In this document: piece by piece, positions 45,401-57,400 of the stretch
Numbering within the stretch: position 1 is the stretch's first letter
Layout: every line of letters begins with the position of its first letter
NCBI GenBank assembly: GCA_963678675.1
Contig: OY783201.1
Coordinates: forward strand, 14,532,573-14,596,572
Direction of reading: 5' to 3'
Source of the DNA: Xiphydria camelus
Taxonomy: Eukaryota; Arthropoda; Insecta; Hymenoptera; Xiphydriidae
DNA length: 64,000 bases
The notes under the pieces: generated by a model
What the model was told of the DNA's origin: nothing
Seen by the model: only the letters and a program-made list of their open reading frames with translations
Databases searched by the model: none
Made by a program: the position numbers and the translations under genes

Positions 45401-48400
45401 TGGCTCATCCAGGTACAACGGATCGAACCATCATTCGAGGTAGCCTGACCCATCTTAATGGTCAGGGACGAGCAACCGCTACTCAAACCCATTAGGTACG
45501 GGACTCGGGAATTACCCAACGTCAAGCTCTGAATTTATTGGAGAACGACCGACATTGGGATGTATGCATTTATGACGCGTTCCACATGTCACATCCAAAT
45601 CAAATTCGTGCATTGTTTGCAATCATATTGACCGCCTGCTTTTCTTCATCTCCAACAGAGTTATAGGAGAAATATAAATCGCACATGGCTGAAGATATTT
45701 TCCATCGAATATATACTTTGCATTGTCAACATTTCATCCATTTTGCCATATTTATTAGTCTTTTCGAGATGTTTGCTCCAATTCATTGGAACCTTTTAAG
45801 TCCGGGGAAATGTTAGTTAAAATCGACTTTTTTTAGACGTGAAGTTTATAAATAAAATCAATAAATTTCCTATTTGGAGGCCCGGACCTGACTGCTAGTC
45901 GATTTATCGACCACCCCCGGACTCTAAAGGTTAACGAATTTACAAATTCGCTTATTCATTTTTTGGTACGCTCTTACCCCACCTTACCTTACAAAATCAT
46001 GACATTTTTTAAAATGACCCATTTATTTTATGCAAAAAGACTCCTCTTCATCTCTGATCAACATGGGCGATATGTCGCAGGTTCCATGGGCAGGTCACCA
46101 TAATCAACAAGTACCCACTACTCGGTAGGACCGTAGAACTGAATCTTTTTCGCCAGATGTTCTCCGAGTTCGTAAACGCGCGACAATTCAAGCAGAAAAG
46201 TGGCATACACACTGAACGCAACACGCTTATCATAAAGTTCGTGCAACTCGCATAAAGCGAACTGATAATGTCATGTAACGTTTCTAAAATTTTCTTGGCA
46301 CGTATAGAGGTGAACCCAGGATGGGAAAAACAAGATTTCTTGATGAGATTACGCAAGAACTACCCAGCATCATTCCCTATAATCGCGTGACTCTCGTCGC
46401 AAATGATAATAAGGTTGTTCTTTCATTATAACAATATAGCATATAGAAGTAGACTATTAATCTTTACGTCACACTGAAAATTGTAAAACGGTTTACGTTT
46501 TAGGTGCCTTACACCCTCATTCGTCTTATCTTTTATATGCCTTTGGGCATCACGGCTTCTTCGACACTGAAAGAGCGCAGAGATAAGCTCGTCTCTCATT
46601 TGGGAAATTTCGATCATATCTGCATCCTCAATGAGGTGTTCAAAGTGAACTTCAACATCACCTCACGTTTCAGTATGCTAAAGGATGATGAGAAGCACGA
46701 TATTCTGCGAATATTACTGTTAAAATTGATGCACAGTAGCTTTGAATGCTTATGGATAGTCATTATCGACGATGCCGAGTTCGGCGATGAGGAATCCCTT
46801 TCTCTGCTGCCAAATATTATCAACGAAAACCTTGCATTCTTCGTTCTCTCCTTCAGCCATAGTATATCCCTGAAGGATTCGCTACATCCTATAATTTTTG
46901 ACAAGGTGCAAGTAGGTACAAATAATGAAATTCTTGATTCATATGTATTATCCTGCGAAAAACACAGTTTCAATAAACGTCTCTCAGACGTTCTTTCGTT
47001 GAACTCCTCCGAAAGTATTTTGGGAAATTTCTCGAAGCTCTTCCAATAAACACCAGACGGTATATTATACGTATATCACATACGAAACTGCAGTATAAAA
47101 GTCATATTGATACAAATCATAAACGTTAATGAATATACGCTTTTATAACTAATGGTTATTAAACGATAAAGATATACGTTTATAATACCATTATTTAAGA
47201 CATTACGTCATTTATACGTATTTAAATAGTTATAGTAAATATTATAAACACAGATGAAGAATTCCAACGTAGAAATTCGTAATATCAAAAGTATAATAAA
47301 CTGCAAAATATATATTGATATGCAGGGTGTTTCACCTAACTTGACCACCTCAAATATCACGGCCAGTCTTTGATGATATGAACAAATATTGAGAGGAAAA
47401 ATTGTTCGATACGACACATTAAATTACATTTTACATTGGGTGTTTCTAAGGAGTAGCGTAAAGATGTGTTTATTTCTAATATCGAAAGTTCACTATGAAG
47501 GCATATTTTACTGAATATCTCTAGAAAAGCTATGTGTAAGATTCTTTTTGATCATTAGTATGATACTTTATGGATTTTTCTAAGCCATTCAAGTAAACTT
47601 GAATAGGTGAATTTACGAGCCCCGTCCCGCTTCAGTTGGCCCACCCACTAAAATAACAATTATTAAATGAATTGTAAAGTTACTGCTGCCTTATATTTTT
47701 TCTAGGCTGAAATTGTAATGTTTTGTAGTACACTGCATGGCACAATGTGTTTCATATTGTACAATTTTAAAATAAAATCAGAACTGAAGAAAATAACGCT
47801 TTTGGTCATATTTTATCCGCCGGCTATTTCAAGCATTTCGAGCATTATATACGAATTAATTATTTAATTAATTAATTACGAATTGCGGCCGTTATTAAAA
47901 ACAAAGGCGATGTTACCCAGTGGTGAATTTTTCAAGACTTGCAATATTTTTTTCATTTTGTTTGCAGTTTATTATCATAACATGAATAAACTGCTAGTAG
48001 GTCTTAAGCTCTGTAAAAATGTTGATTGAAAAATAAATAACGTGCATATTAACATAAACTTTAGATTCATCTTGATTTGGTGCCAATAATCGGAAAAATT
48101 GTGCAACTTGGCCAACTGAAGCGGGACCGGGCTTGTATAAGTTTCGTACGATGTTTATATGACATTAAATGTGCCGAGAAGCGACGATATCACGAGACCA
48201 CTTGAAAGCTCTATTTGACGTTCAAATGATGTTACGACGCTGCGTTAACAAAGTTGATATTTATTTAGACTATAAAAGTACGTTTCATTTTTATTTCAGA
48301 TAATCGAACTGGTAGGCCTGGACAAGTGGTTTCACGTGGGTCTCGCATGTCAATTTTTGAATGTCAGAGCAATACCAGCTGAACTGGAAAAGTAAACTTA

Positions 48401-51400
48401 TATCTCAAAAATGTAATGCGCACGTCTAGTCATCCAGGGACTCTCCCATTTATATAAAACACGTGTCATAATATATAGTACAATCAGACCATTTTTGGAA
48501 TATCCAACTTGGTCCATTGAAAAAGCTAGACTGTACGAATGCGAAGTTCAAATTTCCCTCCTGCTAATAGATTTTGTACGCGTGTACGAGATGACATCGG
48601 AAGTTAAATTTCATCTTCTTCCATAATTAGAACTAAAGTTAATTCTTGAAAAATTAAAGATCGATGGAGTGATATTATTTCGTAAACATTCGGCCTTAAA
48701 AATTAATATTTACCAATTATATAATCTACGATATATCCTCGTACCGTGCCGTAACTTCTGGCGTATTTGATTTCCAAGAGTGTTTTGTATAGTTGATTAA
48801 TATATTGGAAGATGCTAAAAACGTTAGTACAATGTGTAAAAAATTTGCTTCATGTTTGTATTGCATTTTGTGTTGGTATAACTCTTATCTCATTATTTAT
48901 GAACTTTTTCCTACATCGATATAAGACTCTATCGTAGTTAAAAATGTAATTTTCAAAAAAGTATTACACTAATATGAGCCAAAATCACAGATAATAAAAT
49001 AATAGTGATTTGAATTTCTTTCCTGGCGAGTAAGTTTAGCTCCTTATGATATACTACTATGCTGAGCATGAAGGGGATAATTGACATTTCAAAACGAGTG
49101 CAAGAATGTGCTTTACAATAAATTATCGAGATACCGAAATTTTAGAGAAAGAAAAGTGTCACATTATACTAGTTCTTATTTAGAATTCTATAAACATTTT
49201 TTTTTCTTTAAATATTTCATCTTGATTATTTTAAAGCAAATTTTTGCACTCGTTTTAAGGTGTCAGTTACCCTCTTTATGCTTAGCATGGCAGCATAGCT
49301 GCTTATTATGAGTATATTGAAGGTTTCTGTTCTGTATAGCCAGACCCCTATAGGTATATATTGACTATATTGATCTTCATATCTTTCAAGGGTGATACAA
49401 GAGAAGAGTCTTGGGAATCCAGGGTGGATAGAGAGTTACTTGGTGAGCCTGATGCAAGCTGGAGGTTTAGTCATACGCACAGTTAATCATCGTCAATTAC
49501 GCAATCTTGGATTAGTAGTTCCCTCATTGGGCATGCTAAAAAAGTAGGAATTAATTTGTAGCTGCCATGCGTTAAACGTTTAACTTCTCAATGATGATTA
49601 TTTATAACTCGAAAATAGCATCACGTATGATGCCCAATCTTCCGATGACGTCGGGGTTGTTTTCCCTCGTATGGATGGCTGGAGAATGTATAAAACAAGT
49701 TATAAGGTCTGTTTTTATCTGGCTTCTGTTTTTGTAATACAGTAAAACGTCATTCTGTACATTCTTTACTGCTTATCAAAATAATTAACTTCATGTGCGA
49801 CATATAAAGCATCGCTTAAAATGTATAATTGTCTGTAACATTTATGCTGCATCTTTTACTTATTGCTTACATCTCCGAGAGAGTTTACCTACTTAAATAT
49901 CAGAATTAAAAACGCATTATCTTTTGGATTAATCAGCTTCTTTCTCATTTGCTAAGTGTGATTGAATAATCCATTCTTACATAAAGAGCCTAGCCGTATA
50001 AGCAGGGTAAAAGTGCCCTTGCCTATTTTCAAAAAATTATTTTTTTTTTCAGGTTAATAATCCAAAAACAAGTTTCGGTACAAAATTTCAGATTTTTATC
50101 TAACGATTTGTAACAATTATATTCAAAAATGAAATTTTTAAACTTATGCATTCAAAAATCGAATGAGATCAAAAAATTCTAAAAAAATTCAGAAAAATTA
50201 CCAAGCCTAAATATTAGTCAAAACTGGTAAAAAAGAAAAAAAAAGGATAAATAAATTGGAGAAAAAAATTATTGAAACTTTTAGACCTTTATTTTGACCC
50301 TTTTCCAGTGAGTGACCAACGTCCCCATTTTTTTTCTGAACTATTTTCTTCATTTGAATGTAAAATATGCTATTTCAGAATTTTTTAAATTGGTGCGTCA
50401 TACCAAAATTACTTCTAATATTGGTTGTAATTGAATTTTAGCAACATTAATGTATACATTCAAAAATAATTGCTCAGAAACGTACATTTTCATTTTTAAA
50501 TGTTGGCGCCAACGACAATGTAGTACATATTGAGACACCTAGTGGAAAAAATTCATATTATTTTTCATAAAATATGAAAATATCATCTATCACTGTTGAT
50601 TACAGTTTCAATAAATGATTTAAATGTTTTGAAGTGGAAATTTTTATCAAATTTTGATCCACTAAATACTTTAAGAATAAAAAAACTATTGTTTGACAAT
50701 TAATGTAAGTACAGTATTCATATCGACAAATTAAACAGCAGTTTAAGCCAAAGTGTGACTGATGTATCAGTATTTTATTCTTAACTTTCCTTGCTTAGGT
50801 GTAAAAAAATCAAAAATATGGAAGACATTGGTGCAGATAATAAGAAATCAAAATGTACAAACTGTAGTGTAGTGCTTCGGAAGACTAGTGGAAGAGCAAA
50901 AACTGTACTAACAGTTGTGGAAGCTGAAAATTATTCGAAAAGAGCAGACAAACAAATTAATATTGGTGATATTTTGTGCTCCAAATGTCGAATGATAATT
51001 TATCGTGACAAAAATAATGTTGAAGAAAAATCTGAAAGCAAGTCTTCAAATGAAAATTCGTATAGTTTAGAGCCACAGTGTTCGTGGTCGTCAAATAACT
51101 CCAGCGAGCCCAACTCACAATCTTCTACTGAAGATCCTACATTTCAACCGAATACATATATAACACAAGTACTTCAGAAAAGGAATTTGTTGACATGCCT
51201 ATTCAAAGAGTTGTATCAACACACAACTACTGTTTCATATGCAATAGTTCAGCTCGACTCATTAATGCACCATTTGATGCTCGCCTACAAGCTTACACGA
51301 AAAAAAATATATTTATTCCAAATGGAAACAGGTGTTGCGAACACCATTTAATAAAGAAAAAGTTTTTTGACGACGAATTACAGCGATTAAGGATCCATTC

Positions 51401-54400
51401 AAACACTAGCTCTATTGAAGTATCTGAACTCAAAAAACTACTCGAACAAATATCTATTAAAAGTAATGCAACGATCGCAGATAAAGTAGGTGATTTTTCA
51501 CTACCCGAAGAACAACTGAAAACATTCACAGGTTTAACTTGGGAAAACATCATGCAACTACGTGACATGTTAACATCGATGAGAAAATCAGAGTGTCGCA
51601 ATGTGACACAAGCACTTGTCGTTTTTCTCTTTAAATTGCGTAGTGGCAATTCTAACAATATGATTTCTGCAGTTTTGGGTATCGATAGGCCACAGCAAGT
51701 ATCTGATTATTTCAATGAGGTCCTTAATTCTTTTGAAAAGGACGTGTTACCATTACGTTTTGGATTCGGATCAATATCTCGTGCCGATCTTATTACCCAT
51801 CACACGTCTAATATGGCTCGAAGATTGTATAATGTCAATGATAAATTGTTACTAATTTTTGACGGTACATATATTCGACACGAGAAAAGTAAAAATAACG
51901 AATATCAACGTAAATCATTTTCCGTTCAAAAGGGGGTTCCATTGTGTAAACCATTTACGATATGCACTACTGATGGATACGTTGTTGATGTTCCTGGGCC
52001 CTTTTACGCTAAACAGAATGATGCAGAAATTATGAAGATTGTTCTGCAAGATCCGAATGGTTTACAAAAGCTTATGACAAAAGGAGATATTTGTATTGTA
52101 GACCGCGGTTTTCGTGATGTGGTGGAGCATTTAAAAACAAAAGGATATGAAGTTCTTATGCCTGCATTGAAGGGAAAACGAAATCAATTAACAACCATGG
52201 AATCGAATGATTCTCGACGAGTAACTAAAGTTCGATGGGTCGTAGAGGCAATTCATGGTATAATTGGTCAGAAATATCGCCTTCTTCACAACAAATTAAA
52301 TAACAAATTGTTGCCGAAAGTTAGTTTACTCTACCGAATTGCTTGTTTCTTGCAAAACATGTTTAGCAAACGCTTGGATTCGGATGTAGACATGTGCGAT
52401 CAGATTGTTGCGCAAATGAATTCCCGCCAGAATGTAGATAATCATTTGGCAGAAGAAGTTGAAAATCAACGGTGGAGTCGAAGAAAAGCTCAATTTAACC
52501 AATTAACCTCATCCGATCTGTTAGATTTTCCAGAGATGACTGAGAAGGACTTAAAGATATTGTTTACCGGAACATATCAACTATCTCAAGCTATTTCTTA
52601 TTTAGCAGAGATGATGAATACAAACAACGAAATCGATCTTCATTATCATAAAGAGAAGCAAGATATTATTAAGGTTCAAGTTAGGTCTCGACATATTAAC
52701 AGCAAGACGTACAAATGTTTTGTACAGTATGTGCCGAATTACACTGGACATACAGGCATTTCACGGTATACATGCGAATGTGCGAACGGAAAACGCACAG
52801 TAGGTTGCTGTTCTCATGTAGCAGCAGTTATCTATTATTTATCACATGCTCGATATTTATCAAAAGTTGTTAGACCTGCTGAAATCCTCAGTAATCTTTT
52901 TACCGTGACAGGCGTAAATCCAGTGATAAACGAAGACAGCGATGAAGACTAATAATTTCAAAATTCCTTAAGAATATAATTTTGCATATACTTAAAAACA
53001 TAACATAATGAATAATACCAAGTTCAAAAATGAATAACGACATGAAAATACGTAATGCAATTTTTGGAAACCTTTTTCACACATTATTAAATAATAAACG
53101 TTTATAAAATTACTGTGCAACTCTTTTTTGTCTACCTTATTGGTAACATTTCTGTACTGTTATTTAATTTTTGTAAATGTAATATTATTTTTACATCAAA
53201 GTTGCAGTTAAATATATTTTATCTCCATCAATTTAACCGATAAAGTTAAATAAAAATCATATTTTTTATAATTTCCATGTGATGCACCCTTTCAAAAATT
53301 CTGAATTTCCTAGGTTTTATAGAAAATTGTGACAAAATGTAAGAAAAAAATTTTCAAGTTGGTCATTTGTCTAGATCATATTTTAATATATTTTTTAAAA
53401 CTTAACAATTTTTTTTCTCCATTAAAATAAATACGGAAGTCAGTTTTTTTACGTGGTTTCAAATATTCGGACGTAACTGAATTTTCATAATTTTTGCAAA
53501 ATTTTTTATTCATTTTTTCTATTTATTACGTGTACAGATTGAAAAAATTGATTTTTAAACGTAACTATTGCAATTCGTTGGATAAAAATTTGAAATTTTG
53601 TGAATAATTTTTTTTTTAAGTTATCAATGTAAGAAAAATTCCATTTGTCGAAAATAAGCAAGGGCACTTTTACTCTGCTTATACGGCTAAGCTCTTTGTT
53701 TTCAATCAGGGGTTTACAACTATATGTTTCCACTTATATTGCATCATACAAAGTACAAAATTAAAAAAGCATTAATGGAATAAGATACATATGTTATATT
53801 TAGGAAGAAGTAACCAATGAAGCGATTAAATCCTCCACAACCAGGACACCATATGGTTTTCAAGTCTGTTTTCGGATTAAATATAGCGCCAAAAGTCGAA
53901 TATACAGGGTGAATCACCTAAGACTTAGGATTGGTGTGTGGCCTAAAGCGACTAATATCGGGATATTTCATTATTCTACCTCTACTTCTTCAAGTGTTTC
54001 CAATATTACGAAGGCTGTAGTACACGGCAATAGTACTTTTTAGAAGAAATAATTTATAATGTTTTCATATTACGTAAATTATGTTCCTAATGGGAGCAGG
54101 AATAAATCCCCAAAAAGTTCCCATGTGGCAGATGTCCGCATCATCCCTTATTTTGCAAAAAACCACCCCCGGATAGTACATTGTGCCGGTTTTTCTCAAT
54201 TTCCTCGTAAATTGTTGTTCAAACGTAAAAAATGAGTAGAACAAAAAATATTCGCCATTAAATTTTACACGAAAACTGTTAAACATTTTAGCTACAGTAG
54301 TCCCTCTATTACTCGCGCCCTCCATTACTCGCGCGAGAGGGGAAGTGATTGCCCCCACTCCTCCCGTGACGCCATGACTGCTGCCATACATGAAGTGCGC

Positions 54401-57400
54401 ATGAAAATATAGAGAGGAGAAGCCGGTACCGTAGAATGGTAGAAACCGCGCTGTCTCTTTCTGGATGGGCTGAGTGGGGGCTGAAGCGAAGCTTCTCTTA
54501 CTCAGAATTCTGCGAATTTACAGCCCCGAGACGCACGAGTAATAGAGGAACCACTGTAATCCTCTCTGAATTTCCGCAAATAACGGAAACGGAACGGGTT
54601 CAAAGTTAAGTGTACTTTTTAGCATGTAAAATGTGGCTTTAATTGTAGTGATTATCATAGTTCTAGTGCTATAAAATATCGCTATGTAAGTATTATCTAA
54701 GTCAAATTTTAAAATTTGAAAGGGAGTTTAGAGCATAATAACTATGCATTTAACGGTCTGCTAAAAACTTCCCGTTAACTTTAAACGTATTTTGCAAGAA
54801 TTCAGTAAGGATTAGCTAACATATTTATACAATAGTTTTTGTGTAGAATTTAATGGCGAACATTTATGGTTTTATACATTGTTTACGTTTGAATAACGGT
54901 TTACGAGGAAATTGAGAAAAGCCGGCACAATGTACGATCCGGGGGTGGTTTTTTGCAAAATAAGGGATGTTGCGGACACTGGAAAATTGGGAACTTTGTA
55001 GGATTTTGTTCCTGATCCCATTAAGAAGATGTATATGCAATATAAAAACTTTGTAAATTATTGCTCCTATTCCATGTTTATATATTTAATTTACGTGTAC
55101 TACTGCTGCACTCATTATGAAGAGAAACTTGATCAAGCAATGGGAAAAATATAAAATAGTCCAATATATTAGTCACTTTAAACCATACAACGATTCTCCC
55201 TCTTAGGAAACTCACTCTGTACATTTAGATTTATCTTTTTTATGAGACATTAATTATGAATTTAAGGTTGGAATTACCAAATTCAAAATGGCTGATGAAA
55301 CATTTTATTTCCGTATTTGTAAAATATTGTACACTACCTGCGAAGGCGGAAAAGTTCTATGAGAACCATATGTGGTTTTGGTCACGTACGGATTATATAT
55401 GATTTCTCTATATTAACCATATACACACTATATCGCGTGACTAATGGTAAAAGAGCGTATACGCCATTTTCTGAAAATTTTTCGATTTTAATGCCAAAAG
55501 GGCGCATCCGCCAAAATAAACGACACTTCAATATTACGTTAATGTTTTGTTTATCGTACGGTTCTGAGTCAGATTGACTCAGCTAGCTAGAGTATAGCTA
55601 GATCAGCTATACCTACTTGTTTTTTATGCAAAATCAAAAAAATGGTAATGCCAAAAGGTGTATTTACCAAAATGAATGGTACTTCAAGAAGAACGGACTC
55701 AGAATCGTATGAAACAAAAAGTTATCGTAATGTTGAAATATCGTTTATTTTGGCGGATACGCCCTTTTTGTTATAATAATTTTTCTTTTCTTGCATGAAA
55801 AAAAAATAGATCGCCTCGGAATCTTGCAAAACGAAAAATGAATGCAATGTTAATATTATTTATTTTGACGGATACGCCCTTTTGGCATTAACCATTTTCT
55901 TGTTTTTGCATAAAAAAAAGCATAGCTAGATTGACTCAGAATCGTATGGAACGAAAAATTAACGTAATGTTGAAGTATCGTTTATTTTGGCGAATACGCA
56001 TTTTTGGCATTAAAATCTAAAAATGTTCAAAAAATGGCGCATACATCCTTTTGTTATTAGTCACGCGATATGTGGATATCCTTATTCATCCTACGTTCTT
56101 ATTCATAAATATGTACAGTATTCATTGATATGTTCAACAATATAGAACGGTCACAATTATTGTAATGTTCAACTATAGTCAAATATGGACGGTACATTAA
56201 ATATTTATATTATCTTAGGAAAGTACAATCAACGTTTTGGATAAACCGAATCATACAAAAAAAAATATGAAAAATACTAATGACGACAGTTTGATACCTG
56301 TCTGCATCATTCCGCGAAATTTCATTTTAGAAGATATCGATACGGAAATTTCGATGAATGGTAAGTAGAAAAACAATATACGATCACCTTAATAAGTTTA
56401 CCTTAAGTATCGCTTTCTTTCATTTCTTCGTCCCCGAATCTTCCATTTCAGTTATGATCCTGAAGATGTTTGATTCGCTATCTTCGATAGATCAATTGTT
56501 ATTGAAATGCGCTGCTGTGTTGGGTGAACCTATTAACAGGAAGATGCTGGAGTATTTATTAGAAGACATTAGTCAACGAGATATTGGACTCGGTACCTAT
56601 AATAAATTACTTTCCGTGAGTTCAATGAGAGAGAAGTAACCTTTAAATTATTTTGACTTTACAGCCGTGAAGAGGCTATTTGAGATAAAAATACTGGCTT
56701 GCGCTGTGGGGGATTTCAAGAGAAGTCTCGGGCCTATCTTCATCTTCAGAAACACACGCGATCCCAATCTTGAATTCAATGTAATCTGCGCTTGCATCGG
56801 TATTAAGATAGATGGTACGGGTTTTCAATAACTTCCAAAATAACGCGTTAGATATATGAATTATAAGTTGAGATAGAGAACGCCCAAGCCTCTCATCGCT
56901 AGTCTCAAACTATGCAACCCCCCCCCCCCACAGTGCTATAATATCTCTACCATTAATCTTAATGAAACTCTTAACATATGTACAGAAACCTGTGCTGATT
57001 TGCCAACCTACGCCTCATGTGGTCTGATGCGATTCAAGATGTCAATGTACCGCGATACGACTTATGGGTAGGAATTTTATTGTATGTATATATTTAAAGA
57101 GTGAAATCGCCATTACAATATTTTATAAATTACTACTTATTGTTAGTACTCCCACCTTAATTAATACTTTAGATCTTTCTAGCGTAGAGTCCACAATTGT
57201 TTTCCTAATTATCTTCCAGATTTTCATGATGAAATCATATTTGAAAAAAATGTTTTAATTCTACTAATTAGGTATAACAGTTATATAGGGTGACGTTTTT
57301 AAAACTTGCCACCCACAATATCTCAAAAAAAACTACAGATTTTCTAAAAAAATTAAAAACGGTTTCAGCAATGGAGAGGGGGGCCCAAAATGACATAATC

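Larger units (their letters stand above)
40140..45560. mobile_element. Older foldback element that received the LTR retrotransposon
   Basis: About 40260-40510 and 45080-45340 are inverted copies. Shared phrases are GCGCGTTACTTA / TAAGTAACGCGC with GATTAGATCTAGATTA, CCTTTCCCGGAAGGTTAATT and the ATAGCGGTATCTATT block. The boundaries are approximate. The same sequence family occurs at about 10920-11000, 22660-22790 and 23690-23850. The LTR element at 40635-44821 fills most of the interior. Confidence 0.65.

Noticed and set aside
46912..47047. Continuation of the open frame past 46911 as coding sequence
   Set aside because: The next exon (48300) joins in phase from the GTAGGT donor at 46912 and matches the family. 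The readthrough part does not.
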